A stretch of 64,000 nt of DNA from contig JAJTXQ010000020.1 of assembly GCA_021462855.1 (NCBI GenBank), forward strand, positions 1-64,000. The letters are read 5' to 3'. Source of the stretch: Dehalococcoidia bacterium (GTDB taxonomy: Bacteria; Chloroflexota; Dehalococcoidia; DSTF01; JACRBR01). Below the pieces are notes generated by a model, which saw only the letters and a list, made by a program, of their open reading frames with translations, was not told where the DNA came from and did not search any database. Below are positions 1 through 8,353 of the stretch, piece by piece. Both the position numbers and the translations under genes were made by a program. Position 1 is the stretch's first letter; every line of letters begins with the position of its first letter.

Positions 1-83
1 CGTGGATACCTCGCGGCCATCCGGGACTCCCTTCTCTGTGGCGCTCAGCCAACAGTCTAGGTGTCCGGGAAAGCGGGGTAAGC

Positions 84-701
84 TCAGATGGCCCGAGACG
101 AGTCGTACTTCGGCATAGCCACGATGTTCTTAGCGTTGGAGGCCTCGGTAAGGGCCGTCGCGGTTTCGAGGTCTTGCCAAACCTTGATCGCGTTGGCGCG
201 AACGTCCTCTGAGAAGGCGGTCAGCGCCGAGTTGAGTTGAATGACCAACGTCAGGTGTGAGCCGTCGAGAATCCGCCAAGTGTGCGGCGCGTGTCGGAGA
301 ATCGCCAACTCTTGGCCGATCATCACGCCGCGAGTGAGGCGCTCGGCGTCAACGTCGTGCTTAGATACGCGCGTCCACCACTGGTACTGCGTTGAGTCCC
401 ACTGAGTAGTGCTGTCCGATAGCCCTTCTACGCCCACCGCGACCGAGAGGCTCAGATCAACAGCAGCGGTGCGCTCGACTGCAAAGCCACCATCGATCCC
501 CGCGACGGACTGAGGCTCGACCGCGCTGAACGTTCGCACGAGTTCGAGATCGATTAGTGCTTGCCGAAGCTCGTCTCGCCCGTCTAGCGCCGGGCCGAGA
601 AACGCCGTCACCTGATCGACGACGCTGCCCGCGCCCTCCAGCAGGTCACGCAAGAGATCCTCTGGGAGGCGGGCGTAGCCCTCTCGTGTGTCACCGTTCA
701 T
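84..701 (-). CDS. NurA-like nuclease domain protein, apparently truncated
   Basis: A 205-residue protein whose start overlaps the end of the DruA-like gene by 11 nt, so the two are probably co-transcribed. Three short blocks resemble a NurA nuclease core in order: VAGIDGGFAVER near residue 66, ILDGSHLTLV near residue 144, and VAMPKYDSSR close to the C-terminus. In NurA the acidic residues of the first two blocks bind metal, and the lysine block is followed by roughly 100 more residues that are missing here. The reading frame stops at 84-86, while another frame stays open to the window edge, so a frameshift or a natural truncation is possible. The family call rests on motif recognition only. 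If correct it would be a 5'-3' exonuclease-type defence or repair protein of the mobile element. It has no partner helicase (HerA) in view. Confidence 0.45.
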   Translation of the reverse strand: MNGDTREGYARLPEDLLRDLLEGAGSVVDQVTAFLGPALDGRDELRQALIDLELVRTFSAVEPQSVAGIDGGFAVERTAAVDLSLSVAVGVEGLSDSTTQWDSTQYQWWTRVSKHDVDAERLTRGVMIGQELAILRHAPHTWRILDGSHLTLVIQLNSALTAFSEDVRANAIKVWQDLETATALTEASNAKNIVAMPKYDSSRAI

Positions 702-1854
702 TGGCGTTGGCCCAAAGGAGGAGGGACTTCGGATCGAAGTAGCGGTACTCGGTGTTCTTCATCGCTCGTGGCAGCAGCCAGCGTTCTCGAAACTCGTCGA
801 ACAGAGCGGAGGCGGACAAGTCGAGCCATCGGACTCTGGAGTGCTCGCCACGGAGAAACTCACGGGCGTTGTGTGCGAGCGGGACGGCGTACACTTCGCG
901 CTTGATCCCGTGGTAGAGCCATTCCGTGGAAAGCCCAAGATGTCCGAGCGTCTTGCGGACAACTTCCCGTCTGCTCCGGAAACCGGTTCCCCATGCCTCC
1001 TGCTTCGCTGTTGGCGTGCAGTACTTCTCAGCGTAGTCCGAGACGGCAGAGTACAACCCGTTCGAGAAGTGGAACTCACCGGAACCTCGCGTGAAGCCAA
1101 CGGGACGGAACAAGAGCCGCTCGCCAAAGCGCACGCGGTTGTAGATAGACGACTTGCCCAGTGCCGACGTTGTGGTGATTAGCGCCAGTCGTCCATCGAG
1201 TGGGCGTCCGGTGATCACAGACTCTGCCCTAGCGTACTTCTTGTAGAAGGCCGCTCGTACTTCATTGCTCGCCGCAAGCATGGCGACCAGCTTCCCACCA
1301 AGCAGTTGTGTATAGGGCGGCACGGCCCCTAGCACGAACGCCTCCATGACGTTCTGCAAGCGGGCTCGTCGTGTCTCCTTGCTCCAGCCCACCCATTCAT
1401 CTCGCGGATTGAGGCTGAACACCGGATCGCCAAGCCCGAACAATCCGATGAGTTTGGCGTTCTGTTCATCCACGACGAGGAACCGAAGCCGTCGCCCATA
1501 TCCTGAGGACACCGGGATACTCCAATGCAGAGCCGCGAACCGAAACAGCAGCTCATCTGCGCTGTCTGGCAACACCTCAACGAGGCGCGGTTTGATGAGC
1601 CTTGGATCGATCTCTCGCCCCGATGCGAAGCGACCGACTAGATCCCGCTCGCGCGTCCGGAGACCCTCACGCGCAACTTCGAGTCGATGATCAACGGCGG
1701 GGCGGTGAAGCTCGCGGATCTTGTCCTTGTCGAGCGTGGAAGGTGGGTGAATCGCGGCTCCATCGATGCGGAATCCCTGAGCGCGCAACGAACGCTTGAT
1801 CTTGCTGGCAAGTGCCTTACGTTCAGCTTCTCGCTCGCGCTCGCTCTGCCGCAT
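691..1854 (-). CDS. DruA-like protein (DUF4338 family)
   Basis: The protein carries blocks typical of DUF4338: an LVVDEQNAKLIGLFGL segment, an RDEWVGWS block, LGAVPPYTQLLGGKLVAML, an ITTTSALGKSSIYNRV block and GSGEFHFSNGLY. DUF4338 defines DruA of the Druantia anti-phage system; many DruA homologues occur alone in genomic islands. I chose ATG 1854 (387 residues) because AAGGGGGG lies 6-7 nt upstream. A longer frame starting at TTG 1902 is less likely, since that TTGACG looks like a -35 box. The neighbours are a NurA-like gene downstream and a divergent serine recombinase, which places it in the cargo of the element inserted at tRNA-Asp. No DruB-E genes are visible, though the element continues beyond the left edge. 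A role in phage defence is inferred. Confidence 0.7.
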   Translation of the reverse strand: MRQSEREREAERKALASKIKRSLRAQGFRIDGAAIHPPSTLDKDKIRELHRPAVDHRLEVAREGLRTRERDLVGRFASGREIDPRLIKPRLVEVLPDSADELLFRFAALHWSIPVSSGYGRRLRFLVVDEQNAKLIGLFGLGDPVFSLNPRDEWVGWSKETRRARLQNVMEAFVLGAVPPYTQLLGGKLVAMLAASNEVRAAFYKKYARAESVITGRPLDGRLALITTTSALGKSSIYNRVRFGERLLFRPVGFTRGSGEFHFSNGLYSAVSDYAEKYCTPTAKQEAWGTGFRSRREVVRKTLGHLGLSTEWLYHGIKREVYAVPLAHNAREFLRGEHSRVRWLDLSASALFDEFRERWLLPRAMKNTEYRYFDPKSLLLWANANER

Positions 1855-1873
1855 CGGAGCCCCCCTTGCGGAA

Positions 1874-1902
1874 ATGATCCCCGCTGTGATCGGTTTCGTC
1901 AA
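1874..1902 (-). promoter_or_regulatory. Probable promoter of the DruA-like gene
   Basis: On the - strand TTGACG (1902-1897) is followed after 17 nt by GATCAT (1879-1874). Transcription would begin about 13 nt before ATG 1854. This explains why the TTG at 1902 need not be a start codon. Assigned by eye against the sigma-70 consensus. Confidence 0.35.
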
Positions 1903-2021
1903 CGTTCATGGCAAACAGTCTGCCAATGCCCGTTATGTGCGCGGTAACGAATCGCTCGCTATGCGCGTTGAGATTGATGAGGTCGTGCGAAGGCGCGGCT
2001 CGCTGATTCTGAACCAGGACG

Positions 2022-2366
2022 ATGAGCAGCCCGGTAACGCACTCGCCTACGGGCGGGAAGAAGCGACGCCGACAGAGGCCCTCCGGACAATCCGGGGGGC
2101 CTCTAACTTTGTCCGTTGAAGTTTACACTCAACAGCCCGGCGCGATTTGCATAAACACCGACGCGCGGGACGCAGAGCGTATAAACAAACGGCCCAAGAC
2201 ATCTCGGCGGTCGAAACGCGCGCGCAACGAGACACTACCACCCGACGTTGAACGGTTCTGCGAGCGCCTCGCGCGAACACTCGCGGCAGTACAATCACGA
2301 CGCAAAGAGCGCGCAGTGCGGACGGCGGAGAACGGGCCGATGAAGGGGTCAGGAGATCGACCATGA
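2022..2366 (+). CDS. Possible small basic protein upstream of the recombinase
   Basis: An open frame of up to 114 residues ends in TGA that overlaps the recombinase ATG by 4 nt. The last 45 residues (from DVERFCERLARTLAAVQ) look like a charged helical segment and have plausible codons. The first half is low-complexity and crosses the 2076-2102 hairpin, so if the gene is real its start probably lies further downstream. Small proteins coupled to serine recombinases are common in such elements, but I recognise no family here. It may equally be a chance frame. Confidence 0.22.
   Translation: MSSPVTHSPTGGKKRRRQRPSGQSGGPLTLSVEVYTQQPGAICINTDARDAERINKRPKTSRRSKRARNETLPPDVERFCERLARTLAAVQSRRKERAVRTAENGPMKGSGDRP
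2076..2102. terminator. Hairpin, terminator-like
   Basis: A 12-nt arm AGGCCCTCCGGA, a CAA loop and the arm TCCGGGGGGCCT pair with one G-T wobble, followed by CTAACTTTG. It sits between the divergent genes. It could insulate the recombinase from transcription entering from the left, or it could be a recombinase-region structure. Confidence 0.4.
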
Positions 2367-3937
2367 AGAAACAAGCCGCCCTCTACGCCCGCGTCAGTTC
2401 CGCCGAACAGATCGACGGACACTCGCTCGACTTCCAGATTGAGGACATGCGCGAAGCCGCCAAACGCGACGGATTCGCCATCTACGGGATTTATCGCGAT
2501 GAAGGCTTCTCGGCGAAGTCGGACAAGAGGCCGGAGTTCCAGCGGATGATCGCCGACGCGAAGGCCGGGAGGTTCTCCCGAATCTTCGTGTGGAAGTTCG
2601 ACCGATTCGCCCGGAACCGTGAGGACAGCGCAATCTACAAGGGCCTGCTGCGACGGTGTGGAGTCTCAGTCGTTAGCGTGAAGGAGCCGACGGACTCTGA
2701 GTCACCCTCCGGCGTAATCCATGAAGGTCTGCTCGACCTTCTTAGCGAGTGGTATTCGGCAGACCTCAAGCAAAAGATGGGACGCGCGAAGCGTCACCGC
2801 GCCGATAGTGGCCTATACAACGGCGATCTGCCCTTTGGTTACGCGAAGGCGTGCGGCCACGATCGATGCACGGTGAAAGATTGCTCGAACAATCTCCCCG
2901 CGCCGCTTCCCGGCGAAAGCCAGGCCGTCCTTGAGGCGTTCACCCGGTACGCCGAGGGCCGCGCATCGTTCGCCGAGATCGCTGAAGGGATCAACGCACT
3001 GGGCTTCAAGACGCGCAACAAGCGGAAATCGACGGCCTACGGACTAACCGGCCCGCGCCCGTTCACAAAGGACTCTGTGCGCGACATGATCTCGAACCCC
3101 TTCTACTGCGGGCGCGTCCGCTATCGCGGCGAGACGCGAGACGGCAAGCATGAGGGCATCGTGTCTCCGGAGTTGTGGGAACGGTGCGAGGCCGTCCGGT
3201 TGAGCCGCAAGCAGCGGCCTCGGACATGGAGCGGTCAGTACCGGCCGTACATGCTCAAGGGCATCGCCCGCTGCGCGGACTGCGGGGAGCGCCTCTGGGC
3301 CGGGACGACGAAGGGCGGGGCGTACTACGCCGAACGCTCGAAGGCTCGCGGGATCGACTGTCCGAGCGGGGGCGGCAGCATCCGTGTTGATGCGCTCGAC
3401 GCGCAGCTAGACAACATGATCCGCAACGTTCGCCTTCCGCGAGCGTGGCAGCGCCTCACTCTGAACTTCTACGGCGGGCTAGACGAGCGGATGAAGGCTG
3501 AACGCGAGCGGGAACGCGCCGCTGCGAAGCTCAAGCGGGTTCGTCAGGTCTACCTCGACGGCGGCATGACGGATGCGGAGTACCGTGCGGCAAAGGCAGA
3601 GCTTGAGGCACTAGTGAACGCGGTCGTTGAGCCTATCGAGCGGGACATGCTCGACGCGGGCCGGATGCTCGAACGCATCGGCGAAGTGTGGCCCGACATG
3701 ACAACTGAACAGCGGCATGAGGTGCTCGCCGAGATGCTTGATGCGGTGCTCGTCGATGTGCCGTCGAAGCGCCTGCTCGCAGTCGCCGCGAAGCCCGCGT
3801 TCCGGGCATTGTGGCAGGCGTGCGAGGGAAGCGTTCGCCCGGTTCAGGGCGACGAACCGGGCGATTCAGATAGCGGTTGTGGCGACCCCGAAGGGATTCG
3901 AACCCTCGATCTCCACCGTGACAGGGTGGCATGTTAG
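2363..3937 (+). CDS. Large serine recombinase (site-specific integrase)
   Basis: This 524-residue protein catalyses integration and excision of the element. The N-terminal resolvase fold has the catalytic block YARVSSAEQ (nucleophile probably Ser12) and the WKFDRFARN helix that follows it. The central recombinase domain runs from about residue 150 to 270 (GDLPFGYAKA, FYCGRVRY). A zinc-ribbon beta domain has CADCGERLW near residue 300 and a later ligand in DCPSGGG, followed by a coiled-coil stretch rich in Arg, Glu and Ala. AGGAG sits about 9 nt before the ATG. The last 58 nt lie inside the antisense tRNA-Asp gene and encode a tail (GDPEGIRTLDL) dictated by tRNA sequence, so the native C-terminus in the excised form may differ. 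It is the only integrase in view and marks the right end of the element. Confidence 0.92.
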   Translation: MKKQAALYARVSSAEQIDGHSLDFQIEDMREAAKRDGFAIYGIYRDEGFSAKSDKRPEFQRMIADAKAGRFSRIFVWKFDRFARNREDSAIYKGLLRRCGVSVVSVKEPTDSESPSGVIHEGLLDLLSEWYSADLKQKMGRAKRHRADSGLYNGDLPFGYAKACGHDRCTVKDCSNNLPAPLPGESQAVLEAFTRYAEGRASFAEIAEGINALGFKTRNKRKSTAYGLTGPRPFTKDSVRDMISNPFYCGRVRYRGETRDGKHEGIVSPELWERCEAVRLSRKQRPRTWSGQYRPYMLKGIARCADCGERLWAGTTKGGAYYAERSKARGIDCPSGGGSIRVDALDAQLDNMIRNVRLPRAWQRLTLNFYGGLDERMKAERERERAAAKLKRVRQVYLDGGMTDAEYRAAKAELEALVNAVVEPIERDMLDAGRMLERIGEVWPDMTTEQRHEVLAEMLDAVLVDVPSKRLLAVAAKPAFRALWQACEGSVRPVQGDEPGDSDSGCGDPEGIRTLDLHRDRVAC

Positions 3938-3956
3938 ACCGCTACACCACGGGGCC
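3880..3956 (-). tRNA. tRNA-Asp (anticodon GUC)
   Basis: The 77-nt gene includes an encoded CCA. The acceptor stem GGCCCCG/CGGGGTC contains one G-T pair. The anticodon arm is CCACC-CTGTCAC-GGTGG with GTC in the loop, and the T arm carries TTCGAAT. All arms fold. Its 3' half overlaps the recombinase coding sequence on the opposite strand, the usual arrangement when an element has integrated into the 3' end of a tRNA gene. It has its own strong promoter at 3998-4027. Confidence 0.95.
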
Positions 3957-3997
3957 GCGATGCACGAACACGCCCGAAGCAGCGCCTCGGGCATCGA

Positions 3998-4027
3998 ATT
4001 GTAGGTTCGCCGGGCGCCGCCTGTCAA
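3998..4027 (-). promoter_or_regulatory. Promoter of tRNA-Asp
   Basis: On the - strand TTGACA (4027-4022), an 18-nt spacer and TACAAT (4003-3998) form a near-consensus sigma-70 promoter about 42 nt before the tRNA 5' end. A GCCCGA/TCGGGC hairpin lies in the leader between them. Confidence 0.7.
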
Positions 4028-4161
4028 TGCGATGTGCGAGCCCCGGCGATGGCGCGGTGGCGGTGACCATCGGTCTGCCGCCCATGCGCCGGGACAGGCA
4101 CCATGGGCAAACGTCGGGCGCCGGCGCATCGGCTCGTTGATCGTGGTCCGGGGACTGGCCG

Positions 4162-5022
4162 CTACGGGTGGCTCACAAACTGAACGCTGCCAGCGGGTTG
4201 CTGGAAGTGGCTGCTCCTGTAGGCCCCCACCCACTTCACGAGGACCAGGAACGGGTTCAGGCGTTGGAGCTTCTTCATGGCCACTTCCTTCGTCACGTCC
4301 TTGCCGAGGTTCGCAAATAGCTGAACCCAGCGTGCGCTCTCCTCGGGCGATGTGAACGACAGCCGGAGTTCCCTCGCAGCCTGCAGGAGACACCGGGCGG
4401 CGAAGTTGCCGGGGCAACTCTCCAGTGCACGGTACGCGTTCTGCAGGTGCGTGAGCCCGCCAAGGTCGTTCATGAATGAGTTCGACGACTCGATAGCCTG
4501 GATGAAGGTCGAGGCGTCTTCACGCAGCAGAGCGCTCGAGACGAGATCGACCATGTTCACGGAGAAGGCGACAGGAGTGAACGTGTTCACCGCGATCGTC
4601 ACCTGTCTCGACTTGCCGTCCGGGAACGAAGCGTTGTACACCAGCGCGCTGTCACCGAAGATCTCGCTGCTCACCATCGTCGACGGCGGGATGATCCCCA
4701 GGTTGGCTACATTGGCAAGTCCGCCGAACGGAGTCACAACCACTCCCTGACTCGGGTTGACGATCGTCACCTCCCCCCAGAGATGCGTCGTGTTCTCGAT
4801 CCGGATCCGTGTCACGCAGCCTGTGCGTAACACGGACCCGGAGACCACTCCCCGGGAGAGCGCGTTGTCCGCAGTAACGCGCCGGCACGCTGGCGGCGTA
4901 GGAGCATAGTCGAAGAGCAGGTGCCGGTCGCTGTACCCAAAACCGAACGCGGCGATGGCGACACCCGTGGCAACACTCGCTCCGAGCAACACGAGACCGA
5001 GTAACGAGGCGAATCGACTCAT
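4162..5022 (-). CDS. Exported or membrane-anchored protein of unknown function
   Basis: A 286-residue protein. Residues 1-25 form a hydrophobic segment (FASLLGLVLLGASVATGVAI) after a short basic start, giving a signal peptide or anchor. The rest looks extracytoplasmic: a beta-rich first half with four cysteines (ACRRV, TGCVTR, ESCPGNF, ARCLLQ) that could form two disulfides, then a helical second half. I recognise no family. Its ATG overlaps the stop of the upstream DUF2723-like membrane protein by 4 nt, so the two are translated together and may work together, for example in surface glycan or protein modification. This is inferred from position alone. Confidence 0.6.
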   Translation of the reverse strand: MSRFASLLGLVLLGASVATGVAIAAFGFGYSDRHLLFDYAPTPPACRRVTADNALSRGVVSGSVLRTGCVTRIRIENTTHLWGEVTIVNPSQGVVVTPFGGLANVANLGIIPPSTMVSSEIFGDSALVYNASFPDGKSRQVTIAVNTFTPVAFSVNMVDLVSSALLREDASTFIQAIESSNSFMNDLGGLTHLQNAYRALESCPGNFAARCLLQAARELRLSFTSPEESARWVQLFANLGKDVTKEVAMKKLQRLNPFLVLVKWVGAYRSSHFQQPAGSVQFVSHP

Positions 5023-6515
5023 CGCGTTTCCTCCGCATTCGTCCCCGACGCATCAAAGACGGCCCACCCGTCGACGTAATGACGCTTCAGCTCTGGCGGC
5101 GCGGGCCCGAACAACTGAACGTAGACCGGGCGTTCCAATCGGTTGGCGTCGGCGATGGCGTAGGCGAAGTCCGGGCCCGTGGCCCACATCTGCACCAATC
5201 TCAGGTCCGGTCGCGTCCCTTCGACCCGCTGGAGGTAGTCCATCACGGACATCTGCGGCCAGGACCCAATGACGATTGCATCGCGCTCGAAGGAGTCCAT
5301 GAGGCGCACGCCCTCGTCGCGCCGGGCGCTTGAGCCCGACTGGCTGGCGAGCGGCTGATTCACAACGAACATCGTCGCCAGGCACAGCGCCAGCGACACT
5401 TTGAACACGTGCGACGTATCCCATGCCCAGACCAGCCCGAGGCCGAACCCCGCGGGGATCGCCCAGAGCACCACGAAGGGGAGGAGCATCGCGTCCCTGT
5501 CGGGCACGTAATAGACGGTGAGCGCTCCGAGATACACGACCGACGTCGCAGCTATCGCCAGGACATCCAATCGCCGCTCGGTCCAGGCTCGCGCAACGCC
5601 GACCAGGCCGAGAAGCGCTCCAGAACCGAGAAACGCCGCCCACACCCACGTCGCAACCAACGACAGGTGGTCCGAGTAGCTGGGCGACGGCCCAGCGAAA
5701 AAGAGCTGGTGAAATGGTCCGAGCGTGAAGAAGTCCCACAGGTTATCCGGAGATGTCAGATTGGGCCGGACCGCGCTGCCGTCGATGAGGTACTGTCCGC
5801 CCCAAACATACGCGGAGGCGTCGACGGACCGGATCGGCACGAAAAGGTAGCTCGACAGCCCGACAAGGAAGGCGAGCAAGCACATCGCCGCCTGCCTCAG
5901 GTCCGGTCGTGCGGAGGGCCGCACGAGCGCCAACGCGACAAGCGGCGCAAACATCGCAAAGCCGCTTCGATTCGCAACCCCGAGCCCGGCCGCGACGCCC
6001 GCAGCGCACAACCAGCCAGTGCCTCGTCGTTGCTGGAAGCCGACAAGAGCGCGTAGCATCGCGATAAGTAGCATGGCATCGAACGTATAGATCTCCGCGA
6101 TGACGGACTGAGCCCAGAAGTAGTAGGAGAACGCGGCGAACTGCGAAGCGAACAGCGAGGGTAACGGTCTGACGCCCAGCGCCAGGAGCAGTTCGAAGAT
6201 CAGCACCACGCATACCGCACCGTAGGCGGCGGATGCCACATTCACGCGATAGGCGACGTCGCCAACCGGCAAGAGGGTGAAGGGATAGGACGCCATGACG
6301 TACACCGGGTAACCCGGGGCGTGCGGTATGCCGAGCGTCGCGACGGCGGTGCTCAACTCCGCGCTGTCCCCGGGCTGCACCGATGGCGCGGCGGTCGCCA
6401 GGTAGACACAGAGCGGCGCAAGGAGTGCGACCGCCCGGCAAGCGCGTCGCGCGAGTTGCCCGGTAAGTTCTGGAGCAACCAAGTATGGGAAGTAACGATC
6501 GAGCGTGAAAGCCAA
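5019..6515 (-). CDS. DUF2723/TMEM260-like polytopic membrane protein (probable glycosyltransferase)
   Basis: An integral membrane protein with about 10-12 hydrophobic segments. The N-terminal block with SVQPGDSAELSTAV, GIPHAPGYPVYVM and, further on, WAQSVIAEIYTFDAML is characteristic of DUF2723 (TMEM260-like) proteins, which belong to the GT-C O-mannosyltransferase-like superfamily and use polyprenyl-phosphate sugars. The Asp of QPGDSAEL would be the conserved first-loop acidic residue. I chose TTG 6515 (498 residues) because GAGGGT lies 6 nt upstream. A longer frame to TTG 6566 exists, but that TTGACG reads better as a -35 box. It overlaps the exported protein downstream by 4 nt. The sugar and acceptor are unknown. 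Confidence 0.75.
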   Translation of the reverse strand: MAFTLDRYFPYLVAPELTGQLARRACRAVALLAPLCVYLATAAPSVQPGDSAELSTAVATLGIPHAPGYPVYVMASYPFTLLPVGDVAYRVNVASAAYGAVCVVLIFELLLALGVRPLPSLFASQFAAFSYYFWAQSVIAEIYTFDAMLLIAMLRALVGFQQRRGTGWLCAAGVAAGLGVANRSGFAMFAPLVALALVRPSARPDLRQAAMCLLAFLVGLSSYLFVPIRSVDASAYVWGGQYLIDGSAVRPNLTSPDNLWDFFTLGPFHQLFFAGPSPSYSDHLSLVATWVWAAFLGSGALLGLVGVARAWTERRLDVLAIAATSVVYLGALTVYYVPDRDAMLLPFVVLWAIPAGFGLGLVWAWDTSHVFKVSLALCLATMFVVNQPLASQSGSSARRDEGVRLMDSFERDAIVIGSWPQMSVMDYLQRVEGTRPDLRLVQMWATGPDFAYAIADANRLERPVYVQLFGPAPPELKRHYVDGWAVFDASGTNAEETR

Positions 6516-6537
6516 GACCGTACCCTCAGTGAGCCCG

Positions 6538-6566
6538 ACGTTACGCTCGTTCGGGCTGCGCGTCAA
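6538..6566 (-). promoter_or_regulatory. Probable promoter of the DUF2723-like gene
   Basis: On the - strand TTGACG (6566-6561), a 17-nt spacer and TAACGT (6543-6538). The predicted start point leaves a leader of about 16 nt with a GAGGGT ribosome site before TTG 6515. By-eye match. Confidence 0.4.
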
Positions 6567-6661
6567 GACGGCCGGTTCTACGGCTCTGCGCTCTTACTGC
6601 GGATTCAGGGCGCTGGCGGCTTGTCGCGGTGCGTGGCTACGCGCCGGGCGTTGCCCCGCCG

Positions 6662-8353
6662 TCAGCCCCGGCGGCGGGCGGCGCGGGTGAGCCACTGGCC
6701 GGTGTATCGCGCGCCCGAACTGCCCGTCAGGCCCGGGCGCGTCCCCTGCACGTCCCCGCGCACCGCCGCGTAGCCGATGCCGCTGAACAGCGGCAGCATC
6801 GGACGCGCGGCAACCATCGCCCGCTGCGCGTCGAGCACGATGTCGCGGCGTGCAGTACGGTCGGGCTCGCCCCACGCCCGCTCGACCAGTCCGTCGATCC
6901 CGGCATCGGCGAAACCGAGCGCGCTGCCGGTGCCGTCGACGCCGGCGGAGTGGTACCAGCGCAGCGGCAGGTCCGGCGATTCATACGGCGGGTGGTTCAC
7001 GAGCGCGGCCTCGAACTCGCCGCGACGCTGGTTGACGAACGCGACGAGCTGCGGCTGCGCAAGCAGGCGCGCGTTGACATCGATCGACGCGAGTTGCGCG
7101 CGCACCGCTGCCGCCACATCGAGCAGCTCCGGGACATCGGGCACCTGCAGCGTGAACGCCAGCCCGGGCGACGCCGCCTCGAGCAGCGCCCGGGCGTGAG
7201 CGCGGCGCATTTCGATCGCCGGTCCGCCCTGCGCTTCGAGGATCGCGTCCGGCGCGAGCGACCAGTACCCGCTCGCCAGGTGCGCGCTGACTGGCCCGGC
7301 GATCGATCCCTCGCTCGCCGTGATGTCGTGGACGAGCGACTGGCGGTCGATAGCGGCGTCGAGCGCCTCGCGGACGCGGGCATCGGCGAACGGTGGCCGG
7401 TCGACGCGCAATGCGATCGCCAGCGACGCCAGCCCTGGCGTGGCCTCGACGCGCGCGCTGTCGTGCAGTGACGCGAAGGCGCGCGCTTCGGCGCGGTCGC
7501 GGTTTGCGGCGATGTCGGCGGCGCCATCGCGAAAGGCGGCTTCACGCGCCGCGCCGTCGGCAACGATGCTCCACTCCATCGCGTCGACGTACGGCTGCTC
7601 GCCGTGGTAGGCCGCGTGCCGCGCGATGCGGACGCTGTCGGCCGCGGCGCGCTCGATGGCGAACGGGCCGCTGCCGGCGCCTCCGCCTTGCAGGTCGATG
7701 CGCTCCTCCGTCACCTCACGCGGGAGGATCGCGCCCGCGGCGACATCGCCGAGGTAGTACGGGCTCCACGCGTACGGCCGCTTCGTACGGACGATGACCG
7801 AATGCCCATCGTATGTCCCGATGGCCTCCAGCACGTTTTCGTGCCACGTCTTCGTGACGACGAGCGGGTTGTCGCGATATCGCTCGATCGTGCGCACGAC
7901 GTCGTACGCCGTGACGGCGCGCCCGCCGGCCGGCGCGCGGTCGTGGAACCGGGGACCGCCGCGCATGCGGATCACCCACGTCGCCTCGTCCGGCTGCTCC
8001 ACGCTCTCGGCGTGGTCGAGCGTCATCTCATCGGCGCCAGGATCGATTGACCAGAGGTAGCCGTAGACCTTCGGGAAGATCGCCAGGCCGGCGCCCTGTT
8101 CGATCTGCGGGTCGAGGCCGTACGACATCGGCAGCGACGTAGTGAAGCGCAGCGTGCCACCGGGTTGCGGTTGCTCTTCGCCGCCGTCGTCGTCGCAGCC
8201 GAGCGCGAGCAGCGCCGCCACGCCGCCGGCCGCCGCGGCGCCGGAGGCGAGCGCCCGCCGTCGAGAGATCCGCGCGCGGGCGATGCGCGCCCACGGGCCG
8301 CCGCCATCGCGCCGGCGCGCCGCCGAGGCGATGCGCTGGGGATCGTGTTGCAC
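6662..8353 (-). CDS. ABC transporter substrate-binding lipoprotein, SBP_bac_5 (peptide/nickel type)
   Basis: A family 5 solute-binding protein for peptides or similar ligands, expected to be anchored outside the membrane. The N-terminus has a twin-arginine stretch (ISRRRALASG), a hydrophobic segment and the lipobox LALGC. The mature part begins with PQPGGTLRFTTSLP and contains blocks seen in the family (AVTAYDVVRTIERY, DARVREALDAAID). I chose GTG 8353, giving about 30 residues before the Tat segment; a frame open back to GTG 8425 would give an over-long n-region and enter the divergent regulatory region. No permease or ATPase genes are adjacent, so it is an orphan subunit here. The neighbour on the other side is a divergent Lrp-type regulator, which could respond to the same nutrient. 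Confidence 0.8.
   Translation of the reverse strand: MQHDPQRIASAARRRDGGGPWARIARARISRRRALASGAAAAGGVAALLALGCDDDGGEEQPQPGGTLRFTTSLPMSYGLDPQIEQGAGLAIFPKVYGYLWSIDPGADEMTLDHAESVEQPDEATWVIRMRGGPRFHDRAPAGGRAVTAYDVVRTIERYRDNPLVVTKTWHENVLEAIGTYDGHSVIVRTKRPYAWSPYYLGDVAAGAILPREVTEERIDLQGGGAGSGPFAIERAAADSVRIARHAAYHGEQPYVDAMEWSIVADGAAREAAFRDGAADIAANRDRAEARAFASLHDSARVEATPGLASLAIALRVDRPPFADARVREALDAAIDRQSLVHDITASEGSIAGPVSAHLASGYWSLAPDAILEAQGGPAIEMRRAHARALLEAASPGLAFTLQVPDVPELLDVAAAVRAQLASIDVNARLLAQPQLVAFVNQRRGEFEAALVNHPPYESPDLPLRWYHSAGVDGTGSALGFADAGIDGLVERAWGEPDRTARRDIVLDAQRAMVAARPMLPLFSGIGYAAVRGDVQGTRPGLTGSSGARYTGQWLTRAARRRG

Larger units (their letters stand above)
1855..2362. other. Divergent intergenic region of the integrated element
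   Basis: About 500 nt separate the DruA-like gene from the recombinase. The region holds the probable DruA-side promoter, a 12-bp hairpin at 2076-2102, two short AT-richer patches containing ATAAACA (about 2150 and 2181), one of which includes a TATAAA that could be a -10 element for the recombinase, and an uncertain small frame ending in the recombinase start codon. Nothing else is recognisable. Confidence 0.5.

Noticed and set aside
1-84. Left attachment repeat of the element
   Set aside because: No copy of the tRNA-Asp 3' end is present in the first kilobase or elsewhere left of 3880, so the left boundary is outside the window.
1855-1902. Extended N-terminus of the DruA-like protein from TTG 1902
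   Set aside because: TTGACG with GATCAT 17 nt downstream looks like a promoter, and ATG 1854 has a much better ribosome site.
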